DNA of 64,000 nucleotides from Hippopus hippopus (taxonomy: Eukaryota; Mollusca; Bivalvia; Cardiida; Cardiidae). The notes under the pieces are model-generated. The model was given only the letters and a program-made list of their open reading frames with translations, searched no databases and was not told the DNA's origin. Below are positions 42,851 through 54,910 of this stretch, in pieces (positions within the stretch are counted from its first letter, which is position 1; every line of letters starts with the position of its first letter). Position numbers and translations under genes: made by a program. The DNA lies in contig OX328099.1 in assembly GCA_946811185.2 (NCBI GenBank), forward strand, positions 37,683,299 through 37,747,298, written 5' to 3'.

Positions 42851-43012
42851 CTAACTCTGTCGCACAACTAATTGAGTGCATTTGCTGACTACCAATTAAA
42901 TGTAACTGAAATGATGGGATTAGTCTCTGAAAGGGTAGAAAAGATTGTAGGAAGAGGAGAAGGTGTTGGCTACCAACATGTTCTCCATTTCCTTCAGTCT
43001 TTTCAAAAGGCT
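42851..43012 (+). repeat. Family B MITE cut by a palindromic element
   Basis: Runs from TAACTCTGTCGC to TTTTCAAAAGGCT, where the palindrome at 43011 begins. Confidence 0.65.
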
Positions 43013-43203
43013 CATGATATATATAGAGGATATTTGTTTTTTTCGGTGAAAGATCGAAATTTATTTCATCGAGTGAACACCATCGGTAATATTTTCACGA
43101 GTGGCGCAGCCACTCGTGAAAATATTACTGATGGTGTTCACTCGATGAAATAAATCTCGATCTTTCACCGAAAAAAACAAATATTCTATTTATTTCATGC
43201 TTT
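43011..43203. mobile_element. Long near-perfect palindrome (foldback/MITE)
   Basis: Two arms of about 79 bp (43027-43105 and 43109-43187) separated by three bases, centred in GTGGCGCAGCCAC; outer parts down to TCATGATATA/TTTCATGC match imperfectly. It has no coding capacity and sits inside a family B MITE. Confidence 0.8.
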
Positions 43204-44068
43204 TAACCCTTTCTTGGAGGAGCTTTATCAAAATCCAGTACAGTTCTTTTCAATTATTCCCCGTGGCGTACCCCACGCGCATAGCAACGCATTACAATAT
43301 TACGTCAAGCGCGAGAAATGTAAGGTAAATGACGTCATATTTCTATCTGGTTGTGAGTCGCGCGCAATTTACCTAGGTTACTAGAATATAAAAATCGGTA
43401 TTTTCACTGGTCGTGACCGTGTAATATCGAAAAATATTTTCACTGCTATTTCTCGATATCCTACCGGGAAGCATGAAATAATATCATCATACTGTTTGCA
43501 TACCGTAAATAGAACTATTTTGAAATCTGATTGCATAAAAAGGACTAGACTAACGAAAATTACTTGTATTCTTAAAGATTACACTTCCTCCCCAGTACGG
43601 CACGTGTTTTTGACGTCGTCCTAAACAAATGTGTATGGTTTTAAACTCCTTTGACATCGATTATAAATCAAGTACTTTCTACGGGGAATAACCATTCTCG
43701 ATTATTTATTCCTGGAAACCTTAATCAGTACTTGCGGTGAGACATGGATTGTTCCAAAGGTAAACCAGTACAAGTCTTCACCATGGAATTTGAACCTCCA
43801 ACCTCTAGTCTGAGTGGCCCTCGCAACTCTATTTGCTAACAGATTAGTTTGAAGATAGAAGAATAAAGAAATACTGAGTCTGTAAGTGAGAGCCGATAGG
43901 AAACAATAAGACGTGGGTTTAATTAATAATTTCTCAAATCTATGTCCAGTTATTAAGTTTATCTTTCACCTTCGGCCGGCTGGATGAATGAAACAAACAA
44001 CGAGGTGGATTAAACAATCCAATTGTCACAATAATATGGGTTTTGTGACCAGGATATCTTACGAACTT
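43204..44068. other. Unrecognised sequence with palindrome-related fragments
   Basis: 43380-43495 carries TATTTTCAC and GAAGCATGAAATAA motifs related to the preceding palindrome. 43740-43850 has a faint tRNA-like stretch (GAATTTGAACCTCC). Confidence 0.35.
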
Positions 44069-44136
44069 TCGGACAATATTGATCAAAGATCAGACTGCGC
44101 TTTCTGTGCAGTCTGATCTTGATCTACGCTTTCCGA
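44069..44136. repeat. Family E palindrome
   Basis: GATCAAAGATCAGACTGCGC and GCAGTCTGATCTTGATCTAC arms. Confidence 0.75.
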
Positions 44137-44719
44137 TCACGGTATGGTGCGAGTTGATATCGAAACGCTCAATAAGTGCACCTGTTCTCACTGTCCCGTG
44201 ACATTTTGTAAGTCCGAGACTTATTCATTGCTGACTAATCTACGTTACCCTTTCCCCGCCATCGAATTCCTAACTGGAAGTAAAAATCTGAAGTTGAGGC
44301 ACCCTCATTTTGAGTATATTTATATAAAGAAGAAAGGAGGAAGTTATTGCCTTGACGATAGTTGGAGTGAAAAAAAATATTTTCACTTTTTCCGAGCTAG
44401 GATTTACCTTGAAAAGTCAAAGTTAGCTGGCTCTAATTTTGACTTTTCTACGTCAAAAGCCAGGTTGGAAAGTGACAATTGTCACCAGAGAAACTTACAC
44501 CACTTATCTACTTTTCAAGTATATTTTACCAAGAAAAGTTGAAATTGGGGATCCCGATTTCTAGATTTTTACTTCCGCTTAGGTCGAGAAGTCATTAAGT
44601 ATACGAACTTATCGAGGGGTTGACACCGCGTGGGATGAGATAAAAAAAGACGGTAAATCTTAAATCGTTCACTGTTCAGATGGTGACGCTAAACTGCTGC
44701 ACCAGTCTTTAAGGTATTT
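44137..44719. other. No supported gene; one 132-codon frame
   Basis: The plus-strand frame 44144-44542 overlaps a diffuse inverted repeat (AAAAGTCAAAGTTAGCTGGC against CCAGCTxxx-type sequence) and resembles no family, so it is not called. Confidence 0.35.
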
Positions 44720-44722
44720 TAA

Positions 44723-44822
44723 AGGCCCAATAGCCGCAAAATGTAAACAACACTGTGTATAAAATACAGATAAATCCCATTCATACCTATTAAAAGTATG
44801 GCAATCATCATTTAGTGTGACG
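44723..44822 (+). repeat. End of the TTAA-flanked GGCCC element family
   Basis: AGGCCCAATAGCCGCAAAATG after TTAA resembles both ends of the element at 54911-55676. The other end was not found. Confidence 0.45.
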
Positions 44823-44825
44823 ATC

Positions 44826-45035
44826 TGTAAACCCCTAGGCTGCTAAGCGTGACTTAAGGACCTTTTTTGCGGACATAGTAGATCAAGATCAGACTGCACA
44901 GAATGTGCAGTCTGATCTTGGATCTACACTGTCCGGTAAGGACATATCTGTCCCCGAAAAGTATTTTTGAAATAGCCAAATTTAGGTTTTTACTGTCGAC
45001 TTGAAAGTTTCATTTTACTTAGCAGGCTAAGGTCT
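44826..45035. repeat. Family E element, full length
   Basis: The palindrome at 44870-44937 is nearly perfect (GATCAAGATCAGACTGCACA..TGTGCAGTCTGATCTTGGATC). Outer ends read CCCCTAGGCTGCTAAG and CTTAGCAGGCTAAGG, which are inverse to each other, so this is a MITE with short TIRs. Confidence 0.75.
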
Positions 45036-45958
45036 AAAGTACGGATGGTCAAGGTTATAGTCACTGAAGAACATTGAAAACTAGAGCTAATGTTGGCATT
45101 GTTAACTCTAGATTTAGCATTCGCTGTTCTGCTTGTGAGACTCATGATAATCTACCGGATCGTCAGTCGTTAATCGCCATAATTAATTACATTGTAGTAA
45201 GACGAAACGTACACATATATCACAAAGACTGAACATACATGTATGATCGAGTAAACAGGTAGATCAATTGTTAATTACTTACGCAGAAATCGAACATAAT
45301 TTTACAATGTGAAATATTTCAGTCGACCATTCCAAGCGATTGAGCGTTCGGGAATAATAATACTAGTAATACGTTTGTGTTTTAGATTAAAATCTGAAAT
45401 CGCGAATTTTGCGGCCTTATTGTTTTCACCCTTTCACTGTGCATGAGTCAATTGCTCAATGTACATTCGTGTCTTAGTGTCTTTGGTATATTTACATTGA
45501 TAGATTGATAGATTTAGTTTATTGAGTATTCAGGCCTCTGGCCCAGCGTAAAATTATACATTTCCGATCTAATACCATTCCCTTGAATAAAATACATCCA
45601 AAAGACGATTAATTAACATAAAACCTATGAAACATCATGAAGAGAAAAAAAAAAAATGCATTCTGGTCAAAGATCTGTGTGCGAGGGAGAAATTGTGGAT
45701 AATATGCTAGATTCTACCTCCCACGCAGTTTTTTAAATGATTAAATCAAGCCCATTAAGAAATGCCCCATGAATTATTACAAAGATAAAGTTTCAGAAAA
45801 TATCTCCTACATAATCGAGACGGTACCTGAAATATACCCTCCATTTTTTGAAAATACACCTGTATTTTGTACGCAGATTTCAACGACATACATGTACTAG
45901 TAGCAGATCCGTAATGTAATGCTCATCAAGATATTCAAAACTTTCATTCTTCATCAGA
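45036..45958. other. No feature recognised
   Basis: AT-rich. A TGATAGATTGATAGATT run at about 45498. No open frame of interest. Confidence 0.4.
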
Positions 45959-46197
45959 CGAACCTTTTATCACACAATTCCGGGTTTTAATGACCCGAAG
46001 AAGAAAAAAAAAAAGCTTTTCAAAACAACGTCGGAGGACGGGAAAATGCTTGTAACAAGAATTTTCTCTTCTTCCTGGTAACATGTTTTCATTCCTGCCA
46101 TACAGAAATTTTCTTTTTCAAGCCGCATTTACTTTGTTGTCTGTAAATCCTTTTAACTTGGTCAAATTTTGGGTTTTGTGGTCTGGTAAAGAGTCAA
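45959..46197 (-). repeat. Family B MITE, reverse
   Basis: Complete but diverged, with an A run near the left end. Confidence 0.65.
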
Positions 46198-46217
46198 ATG
46201 TGACTAAAATGATACCA

Positions 46218-46488
46218 TTTGAGCCATGCTCTGGCAAAAGAGGGCTTAATGAATCTCCGTGATGCATAACACCAAAGCGGCAAGCGATCACGTACTTATG
46301 GATCCATAGTAGCCACATTTTTAACAACGGACTTATTCATGAGATAGACTGGGTCTTGGTCATACAGAAAATTAATCAATAGCGAAAAGTTTCGGCCCAG
46401 ATCAGCCTGCGCGGACTGCGCAGGCTGACCTGGGTCGATACTTTTCGCAGATGCATTAAGCCGCCTTTTCACAGATCATGGCTCATTT
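46218..46488 (+). repeat. Family D repeat, full length, inside a MITE remnant
   Basis: GAGCCATGCTCTGG to CACAGATCATGGCTC with a strong hairpin GCCTGCGCGGACTGCGCAGG. MITE-like sequence flanks it (AAATGTGACTAAAATGAT before, GAAAAGGAGAAAATGC after). Confidence 0.8.
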
Positions 46489-46591
46489 GCTTTCGTAGAA
46501 AACGTGTGAAAAGGAGAAAATGCTCAGCTCCTTTGTACCATTTTCGAAATAGTATTCTCCACTTATTTACTAGTTAGCAGAAACAAGTTTT

Positions 46592-46745
46592 TTTTTACCA
46601 GTACTCCGCACAATATTCTTCTCAAGCCACTGGCTGCTTTCCCACATAACCATCGTTGAAACAATGGTCAGCAGTGAGAGAGGAATTAATCCTGTCGCAA
46701 TGACTATCATCAATCCACGCTACCGACTGAGGTACCGGGACTCGG
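46592..46745 (-). repeat. tRNA-derived SINE, truncated
   Basis: Closely matches the SINE at 39366 (CCACTGGCTGC.T.CCCACATAA; ACGCTACCGACTGAGGTACC). Confidence 0.65.
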
Positions 46746-46872
46746 CCTCTCCAATCCCACTATTTATCTTCAAAAAAGTTGTAAACATTTGGTAATGTTA
46801 AACAAAAATTCGTACAGAAAGGTGAATGTTTTTATCCTTTAGAGTACAGAGAACAATGGTTATTTGCTCTTG

Positions 46873-46930
46873 CAGACAGTGTACATTAAGATCTGACTAC
46901 ATGTATTGTGAAGTCTCATTTTGATTGACT
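46873..46930. repeat. Family E palindrome, diverged
   Basis: GACAGTGTACATTAAGATC and the decayed second arm. Confidence 0.5.
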
Positions 46931-47062
46931 TGTGACATTATATGTCCGACGTGCAACATTAAAAACCTTAGACTGGAAAGTGTCCGCATTTTTGACAAGG
47001 CTCTTTATAGAGGTATTAACATGTCCTGATTTATGTTCTCTATTCAACAGACCGAAAATCGT

Positions 47063-47512
47063 TCAACCCTCTCCCACACAACGCCGACATTAATGACCCT
47101 GAAGAAGTAAGCTTTTGAAAATATTGTGGAAAAAGAAGAAAATGCTGGTTACCAGCATTTTCTCCTTTTCCCCCAATGTTTTCTACCTTATCAATGGCAG
47201 AAATCATCATTTGCACTACGTTTGATTTGTCGTCTGCAGATGCTTTCAATTTGGTCAAGCCTAAAATTGTGTCATTTGTAAAAGAGTCACTATTCACTAG
47301 GATGACAAAATGTTAGACTTGTCCGAATCGGAAGTATTTTGTGCCGACGAATTAAATATAGCTCGACTTGTATGTCTTTCAGATGGTTTAAAACATGATT
47401 CAAAACGGACGAAATGATGGAAATGAGTATTCTCTCCTTTTCCTTCACTTTTTACGAATCTTTTCCGCGAAGCACAGTTAAAAATAGATATTTTTGGGGG
47501 GAAAGGGTTTGG
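47063..47512. repeat. Two family B MITEs, reverse then forward
   Basis: 47063-47288 is well preserved; 47290-47512 is strongly diverged and lacks a left stem. Confidence 0.7.
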
Positions 47513-47634
47513 AGTCAAACCTAACTTTGCATTCGTCATAACCAATATCCTGTTGGATTGGTATTGCTGACTGTCGCAAAAATTACGCTATTCATCTCAA
47601 TTTATATAAGCAATGTTCTGGCTTAAAGGGATAT

Positions 47635-47955
47635 AGCCCTTTACCACACTATTCCAAGTTTTTAACCCTGAAAAGGACGGCTTATGAAAGCATTGTGGGA
47701 AAAGAAGAAAAAGCTGTTAAGAGGCATTTTCTCATTATTCCACACAGTGTTTTGTATCAGATTAAAGAAGTCTGATATTTTGTTATTTGGCAAAGATGTA
47801 ATGCATCTCTGTAACCAGCATTTTCTCCTTTTCCCATAATGTTTTCTAACATTTAACAGACGAATCTCACCATTTGCGCCATATCTAATTTATCATCTGC
47901 AAATGTTTTCAATTTGGACAATTGTAAAATTTTGTCATGAGGTAAGAGGTTAAGC
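47635..47955 (-). repeat. Two reverse family B MITEs
   Basis: 47635-47801 with a decayed stem and missing middle; 47810-47955 keeps only from the loop rightwards. Confidence 0.65.
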
Positions 47956-48119
47956 AAGGACTTGATTTATACTTTACTTCTTCTTTATAGGGTGTAATTT
48001 CAACAGCTACGGTCTGTTTTTGCCTATTTTTCTCGTTATTTAAATATCGTCCGACATGTTTCGTAACTAAACCGGTTAACCCTTGTTATTTAAGTATCAA
48101 CACCACAGTTTAATTATAC

Positions 48120-48198
48120 CCCCTGCAGCATTGTGGGAAAAGGAGCAATTTCTTGTAACATGTTTGATTCTCCCTTCTTTCCCCCCCCCCCCCCCCCT
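48120..48198. repeat. MITE fragment and C homopolymer
   Basis: CATTGTGGGAAAAGGAG fragment, then about 17 consecutive C at 48181-48197. Confidence 0.6.
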
Positions 48199-48210
48199 CT
48201 TATTCTTAAG

Positions 48211-49363
48211 ACAAGAGGGCCATGATGGCCCTGTATCGCTCCACTGGCTATTAAGTAAAAACACTACAAGCCAAACATTACAATATTCAGCAAATTGATT
48301 TCAAACACGAGGACATGCAAACATTTTTCTATCTAATCCTACGAGAAAGTTGTGATCCATAGGCAAAGCAAATTTTGATCGCAAAGCTATAATTATTTGA
48401 ATCCTGGTGGAGGTCCACAATATAAAGCTCCATACCAAATAATTCTGTTCTTGAATGTTATAAACAAGAAGATTTTCAAATTTTTCTCAATTTGGGCACC
48501 CTTGATAGAGACCCCCTAGATAAAGCTAAATGCAAAATTTGATAGCCCTAGCCCTTATAGCTAGATGCGAAAGATTTTCCTATATAAGCCCGCCCATGTA
48601 AAACATGTTACCCCCCGGAGCGAAGTCAAATTTGACCCTCAGCTATAATTTGGACACCCTTGGTACAGGTCCACTAGATAAAGCTACATGCCAAATTTGG
48701 TCGCCCTAGGCCCCATGGCTAGGTCAAAGAAGAATTTTAAAGTTCTCCCTATATAAGCCCATGTAAAACTTGTTATATAAGCCCATGTAAAACTTGTTAC
48801 CCCCGGGCAGGGCCTAATTTGACCCCAGGGCTATAATTTGAACAATCTTGGCAGAGGTCCACTAGATAAAGCTACATGCCAAATTTGGTAGCTCTAGGCC
48901 CTATGGCTAGGTAGAAGAGGAATTTTAAAGTTCTCCCTAAATAAGCCCATGTATAACTTGTAACCCCCGGGGCGGGGCCAATTTTGACCCCAGGGCTATA
49001 AATTGAAGAAACTTGGTAGAGGTCCACTAGATAAAGCTACATGCCAAATTTGGTAGCCCTTGGCCTTACGGTTTCAGACAAGAAGATTTTCAAAGATTTT
49101 CAAAATTTTTCAGTTTTGTTGCCATGGCAACCAGAGTTTTTGAAGGAATTAAATTCTTTCAAGAAATTCTGAAGAGGACCATGGCAGGATCATTTCTGTG
49201 AAGTTTCATCAAAATTGGATGGGTAGTTTCAGAGAAGAAGACGTTTTAAAAAAAAGTTAACGCACGCACGGACGGACGGACGCACGGACGGACGGACGGA
49301 CGGACGCACGACGGACAACAGGCCATGACATAAGCCCGCTGGCCTTCGGCCAGTGGAGCTAAA
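48211..49363 (+). mobile_element. Composite Helitron-like element (copy 3, shorter)
   Basis: Same head and following 20 bp as copies 1 and 2 (to TATTAAGTAAAA), then a different diverged C-type monomer, then from about 48495 the C-type body and tail nearly identical to 22695-23559. It lacks the three 164-bp monomers and the internal tails. ACGG run 49263-49312; final tail CTGGCCTTCGGCCAGTGGAG. Head and tail decamers match. Confidence 0.8.
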
Positions 49364-49670
49364 AAAAACTCATAGTTCACTTCCCTTCAAAATTTTGCTT
49401 TAGTGTCTAAGTAAAGTACATATTCACTTTGTTAAGTATAACTTCAGAAACTAGATTTTAATTGTTCGTTAAAACGGTCAAAATGTTCTGAAATACGGCC
49501 TCAACCGTGGTCAGAAATCAAAGCCCTGAAATCACTGTTGTGTGACATTGATACTACACCACAGGCCGTGACAGTTCACATATTATACTTCCAGATTGTA
49601 CGTACCAGCCGCATTATACCATAGCTGTACATATACACTTTTCTCCGCCTAGTTAGCCTTATTATTTGGA
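49364..49670. other. No feature recognised
   Basis: AT-rich, no frame or repeat seen. Confidence 0.4.
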
Positions 49671-49860
49671 TGGTGTTTTACGCCGCTTTCAACATTGTTT
49701 CAGTCATGTCACGGTGACAGCTCAGATATTAATGCATTACTAGGTTTGGGTCTGAAGTGACTGGCCCAAAGACACTCCTATGATCGCACCCGGGGCCCCC
49801 AGTTTACGAACCCTATATTTTACCACGGAAGGCTAATCCACTCAGGATCCTAATGAGCCT
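49671..49860 (-). repeat. tRNA-related SINE
   Basis: GATGGTGTTTTACGCCG.TTTCAACA central domain at the left; GGGGCCCCCAGTTTACGAACC at the right resembles the promoter half on the minus strand. Confidence 0.6.
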
Positions 49861-49908
49861 TAAAAGTAATGTACGTCAAGGAGCATTGTAACGGATGTAC
49901 TAAGCTTA

Positions 49909-50423
49909 GACACTTTACAAAATAACTCCATGTTTTGGCCACCCTGAGGAAATAACGGCATTTGAAAACATAGATTGAAAAGGAAAAAATGCTGATAACC
50001 ACGATTTCCTACAGTTCCAAAGACAGTCTTTTCTCTTACAAGATTAATTTCCATCAGTCACTTGAGACACGTTAGAAATGTCGTCTGCAAATTCTATCAA
50101 TTTGAAAGGGTCTACAATATTGTCGACCAGTGAAGGGTTAAAAACGGGCCCTGATATTTTAGCTTCGAAGAGGTTTTTTCTTTCCACATAAAAAAGAATC
50201 AGATGAAGCAAATCTATGATCCAGCGCATGTCTGTTCAGCATGATCTTTACATGTTTATCCACACTAAAGAAGAGAGTGTTGAAGACACTGTGCTGAAGC
50301 GAAAATATACTATACTTTTTATCATTTCAAAGATAAATCTCACCATTCTTTTTGAGCCAAAGTGAATTTGTCGTCTTTGTAAATGCTCTCAATTCGGAAA
50401 AATGTTGTCTGGTAAAGGGTTAA
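49909..50423 (-). repeat. Two reverse family B MITEs, diverged
   Basis: 49909-50140 (complete) and 50281-50423 (distal half, ending GGTAAAGGGTTAA). Confidence 0.65.
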
Positions 50424-50666
50424 GCAGCTAGCAGCTAAAACTGCATTCAAGCTTTAGATCTAGCTCTAGAACTTTGCTGAAATTTTTCTGAATGATCTGA
50501 AACAAAAAGGAAAAACTGAACTCATAGTAACTTAAGCCTCATGCTCTTTTCATTTTTATTACACCTTTTCCTAAAAAGGATTAAATACAAACGAAATTTT
50601 GTGACTAAAGAAAACCGGTGCTTACTGACAAGCCGCTTTTTTCTTGGAGAAGATTCCGTCATGTAT

Positions 50667-50894
50667 TAACCATTTACCAAACGGCAAAATGTTAGACTGG
50701 TCCATATTGAAAGCTTTTGCAGACGACAAATTAAATGTGTCTCAATTGATGAAATATGTCTCTGAAAGGGTAGAAAACATTGTGGGAAAAGGAGAAAATG
50801 CTGGTTACCAACATTTTCTCATTTTCTCACAGGGTTTTCAAAAGCTTTCCTTCCCAGGGTTGTGAAAACCAGAGATTGTTTGTTACAGGGTTAA
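50667..50894 (+). repeat. Family B MITE, forward
   Basis: TTAACCATTTACCAAACGG to GTTACAGGGTTAA; the right arm has changes giving ACATTTTCTCATTTTCTC. Confidence 0.8.
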
Positions 50895-51882
50895 CAACAC
50901 AAGTTGACTAGCGGTCCGAGGGGTGGAGATGACGGGGTCGCTACCTGTAAGGTGTACGAGCATTTTTGCATCTAATTAATCAAAGCTTTGAAAACACTGG
51001 AGTAGCATTTGTCAAGGAAGCCATTGTGTAGAATTAATAATTTGAAAGAAAAAGAGAAATATTATTCAAATGTTGGCTTGAGAGTCAACCTACTAAGCAA
51101 ATCAATACCTTTTTGGTTGAAGGGAGAATACTCATGACAAAGTTAGGATTATTAAGTGTATTGGTCGTCTCCCTTTGATCTTTAAGGAGTCAGGGGTAAC
51201 GTCCCTTGACAGTAGGATGCATGATGGGTAGAGAGAGAAACCATGTAAATATATCGAATAAAATGAAGACTATGATTTTGAGATATTTTTGGCCGTAAAG
51301 ATCTAATTCCCAACATAACAATCAATTATTTCGATCTATAAATATTCATGCACAATCAAATGGAGTAGCGCGCAATTATGAGACGAACAAGCCCAGGGAC
51401 GAACTGGTTTTGGAAAGAAAAAGCCCGGGACAAAGCGGTCAGTAGACAAATTATGTGTATATTATTGCGCCAATAGAAGGCTATGAGCGGGTGAAGCTAT
51501 TTTCAATAAAAAAGAAGTACATGTATTTCCACGTTCGATGGCCTCACCCAGTGTATTTTAACATGCCATTTCCAATTACATACCTCAGTGCTACCGAAAA
51601 AACTCGTTTGTCTGAGAAGAATTGAGTTTAATTGGGTTTATTTCCTTCGGCTTTGCACAAAATACGATACATGGTCTTCAAAATTCAATATTGAACTCAT
51701 AGTGGCATTGTCTTCGGCAAATGCCACAAAAACAGATAGTTTGAGTATATATCACATCATAAATCTTCCTTGCGTGTGGGCATAAAACGAGTAGACGTAT
51801 ACTGCGAGGTTTTTATTGGCGATAGTTAGCGAGGTACGTCTAACTGCAATCGATCAAGTATCATTGTGAAGAGACTATCAAT
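50895..51882. other. No feature recognised
   Basis: A 65-codon plus-strand frame at 51588-51785 has no recognisable family. Confidence 0.4.
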
Positions 51883-52125
51883 TGATCTATGCTCTGGCAA
51901 TAGGGGATTTAATACATCTCTACACTGCATTATATCGAGCAAGTCATCACATCTTTATGGGTCCTAAAATCCATTTTGTCTAACAACCGGCTGAATCCCG
52001 AGGAAGAACGGTCCTTGGACATGCAGAAAATATACCAAAAGCAAAAAGTTTCGACCAAGGCGCTAATCTGGGACGATATTTTTTTTGCAGATTCATTAAA
52101 CCCCCTTTTCACAGAGCATTGCTCA
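51883..52125 (+). repeat. Family D repeat, diverged
   Basis: Start ATGCTCTGGCAA, end TTTCACAGAGCATTGCTCA; hairpin lost to substitution. Confidence 0.65.
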
Positions 52126-52835
52126 CACGTTTTTGAAAATGGCAACGAAAATATCTCATCTAGTTAGGCCACATGTACCGGGTATGAGAGTATAAGCAGA
52201 ACGTGTCTATACACGGGCTTGTACCCAAAAATACCCATATTCCACCCTTTTTAACATTTATGATTTTGCATGTAGAGGGGTTTTCCATACTATATCTAAT
52301 AAACGTTTCAACGAGAAAGATAGCAACATGTATCGTGTTTGAAACTATTTACTCATCTATGTATGAGTTTACGCCGTATTCTATGGCCATTGAAATAACT
52401 GCAAAGGATATTTGGCTTTAACAACCAAACGATGAACAAGTACTTGATTAATATCAAATGAAATAAATACATTAACATTTTATTAAACAGCAAGTCGTGG
52501 TTCAGTAAATCAGTTTAATGTCCCGTTTCTTGTTACTATATATATATCACTCTAGCATCTATCAACAGGTTTTATACGTAATCTAAGAAAAAGCGATGCT
52601 TAATATAAATCTTGTTACAAAACCTCATCGGTGCGCCGGACTGTCTTCCATTATCACTCCGTAAAAGCGCAAGTGCACAATGCATTGTTACTACAAATAC
52701 ATTTTGGCCGCCCAAGAAACGGGATTAACTCATAAGCTACTGTATAAACCAAACACACCTTTTTATTCTAAGAATTAGACTCCAACAATTGTAATTTTAT
52801 GGTTGCTTTCGTCTATAGTGTTTTAAAAGCGAAGC
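52126..52835. other. No feature recognised
   Basis: A 72-codon plus-strand frame (52203-52421) is not supported by anything else. Short TATATATA run at about 52539. Confidence 0.4.
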
Positions 52836-52900
52836 GAACAGTGTAGATCAAAGATAAGACTGCACATTTTGTGCAGTTTGATCTTGATCTACACGGGCCG
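52836..52900. repeat. Family E palindrome
   Basis: GTGTAGATCAAAGATAAGAC and TTTGATCTTGATCTACAC. Confidence 0.75.
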
Positions 52901-52936
52901 CATAGGCAGCTACAGTTGTAAAAGGTGCCTTAAGAG

Positions 52937-53120
52937 TTAACACATTTCCTTATGAAACAAATTTGCAACGGACAACTTTAAGTTGTCCTGGTAAAATATC
53001 GAAAATCAACATGAAGTATAGGTTCATCCATGAACATCTGTGAAAACAGTGAAGCGAAAGGGGAAATTGCTCGTCACGAATAATTTCTCCTTTTGCCACA
53101 ATGTTTCTAAAAGTGGTTGG
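52937..53120 (+). repeat. Family B MITE, very degenerate
   Basis: Recognisable from AAAGGGGAAATTGCTCGTC and AATTTCTCCTTTTGCCACAATG. Confidence 0.45.
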
Positions 53121-53404
53121 TTGCAAGATGAAAAGAAAAACGGTCATGGGGGCAGGGAAGTTAATTAGTAAACGGACCAAAAGGTCAAAAGGTTAGTCGA
53201 AACGTGCTTTTTCGATCACGTTTTAAATTCAAAACGTGACTTTTTACGCTGGAATTACGAAACTTTTATGCGTTCATATTAGTCTATATAGATCTACCAT
53301 AATATATTAAAATATTAACACATTCGTTGTACTCCGAGTTCAGAAAGATTTGCCTCGATATCCCAGAATGACGCCTCATTGAACATCAGAAGACGTCGCC
53401 CGTC

Positions 53405-53822
53405 CACCAACGTAGAGTTTTACACCGTTTTCAGCTACTTTTGAGTTATATCAGAGCCACGGATTACTGTTCAGCGTGGTTACTGTATTTCATCGAATTA
53501 GAGCTCGACATGGCCTAGCCCAAGCATTTCCTCGTGTGACCAGCGCGGATCAAACCAGGGTTTCCTGATTACAAATCAAACAGCTCGTCTACCGATATTA
53601 GGAAGCCGGTCAGTCTGTTTTCGATATTTCGCACAACACCCTTTTCGAGCCATCGACTGCTTTCCAACCTAAACATCGTCGAAATAATCTTCAACGGGAA
53701 AAGATGAATCAGTCTTTTTGCAATAACTATTGTCAGTCTTGGAAAGAATTTCACCGAGCTAGGAAATGAACCAGCGACTGGATCAAAAGCACAGTGCGTT
53801 ACCGACTGAACTAGTGGATTCG
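53405..53822 (-). repeat. Two adjoining SINE segments
   Basis: Central domain 53405-53592 and a copy of the 39366-type promoter half at 53590-53822 (GCGTTACCGACTGAACTAG complements an A box). Confidence 0.55.
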
Positions 53823-53892
53823 TCAGAGATTTGTTAAACAGAACATTTCGATACACACTTGTAATAAACAGAACGAAACGATAATCACATAT

Positions 53893-54075
53893 CGGTTGAT
53901 TGACTGCAACGTTATTTCAGTTATGTCATGGCGACTGCTCACCTATTCACGTATTTCCCGGGTTTCACCGCGCTCTAAAGTGTCTTGCCTTAGGACACTT
54001 CCATAAGAAAATCACATGTCGGGGCTCAAACGGCTACCTGTTTGCGTGGTGAACCATTTCAGCGCCTTTCACCGT
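53893..54075 (-). repeat. tRNA-related SINE
   Basis: TTATTTCAGTTATGTCATGG, GACTGCTCACCTATTCACG and TAAAGTGTCTTGCC blocks in the order seen at 2948 and 49671. Confidence 0.6.
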
Positions 54076-54089
54076 AACAGTTGCCATTG

Positions 54090-54155
54090 CGGCCATTGTA
54101 GATCAAGATCAGACTGCACAAAACATGCAGTCTAATCTTTGATCTAAATTGTCTG
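54090..54155. repeat. Family E palindrome
   Basis: CATTGTAGATCAAGATCAG and CAGTCTAATCTTTGATCTA arms. Confidence 0.75.
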
Positions 54156-54356
54156 GTTTGCTGAAACTTTGAAAACAAAAACAATTGCAATCATTTTGGT
54201 CTTACTTCTAGACTGAGAATGTTTATCAGGTGTTGAACCTGCGTTTTAAGGATTATCCCTTATCCTTCTTAACAAGTAAAATGAAACATCAAGCCGATAG
54301 TAAATGCCAAGGTTTTGCTATATCAAAGGTATTTTGGGGAAAAGATATCTCCACAT

Positions 54357-54424
54357 CGGACAGTGTAGATACAAGATCAGACTGCACATTCTGTGCAGTC
54401 TGATCTTTATCTACACTGTCCGCA
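54357..54424. repeat. Family E palindrome, near-perfect
   Basis: CAGTGTAGATACAAGATCAG and CTGATCTTTATCTACACTG, centre GCACATTCTGTGC; flanked by CGGA/TCCG. Confidence 0.85.
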
Positions 54425-54697
54425 AAAGGTCATTGAGTCGCGCTTAGCAGCCGAAGGGTGACTCAGCGGACATCGTACTTCATCACGAGAGATCAAGGTG
54501 TTGAGCGCTATCCTGTATTATGGCAAGAAATTAAAGCGAAACTGACATTTTCTGTGAAAATCCACTTGATGAAAATTCTTACATTGATCGCTTTTCTTAC
54601 TAAGAACAGTTGGCGTTGTAGATCATGATGGGACAGCGCATGACACGTAATCTGATGTTGGATAAAACTGCGTGACTTCTTGAATCACAGCAAAATC

Positions 54698-54900
54698 TTA
54701 ACCCTTAGTGCGCTGAGTTTATGATATAGACATATTCAAGAAGCTGTAGAAACTAGTGAAATATTACTACGAGTATTACAAGGTTGCTTTGGCCAGGATA
54801 TGTACAAATAAAGCCGACAGTGTAGACCTAAGATCAGACTGAATGTTTTGTGCATGTGTATTGGTCTATACTGTTCGTAAAAGCTATGTCAGCCGATTCC
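54698..54900. repeat. Family E element with TTAACCCTTAG end
   Basis: Starts TTAACCCTTAGTGCGCTGAG; palindrome at 54814-54880 with a decayed right arm. Confidence 0.6.
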
Positions 54901-54910
54901 AGTTCTTTAA

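Noticed and set aside
44144..44542. 132-codon plus-strand open frame
   Set aside because: Starts at the edge of a family E palindrome and contains diffuse inverted repeats; composition looks non-coding.
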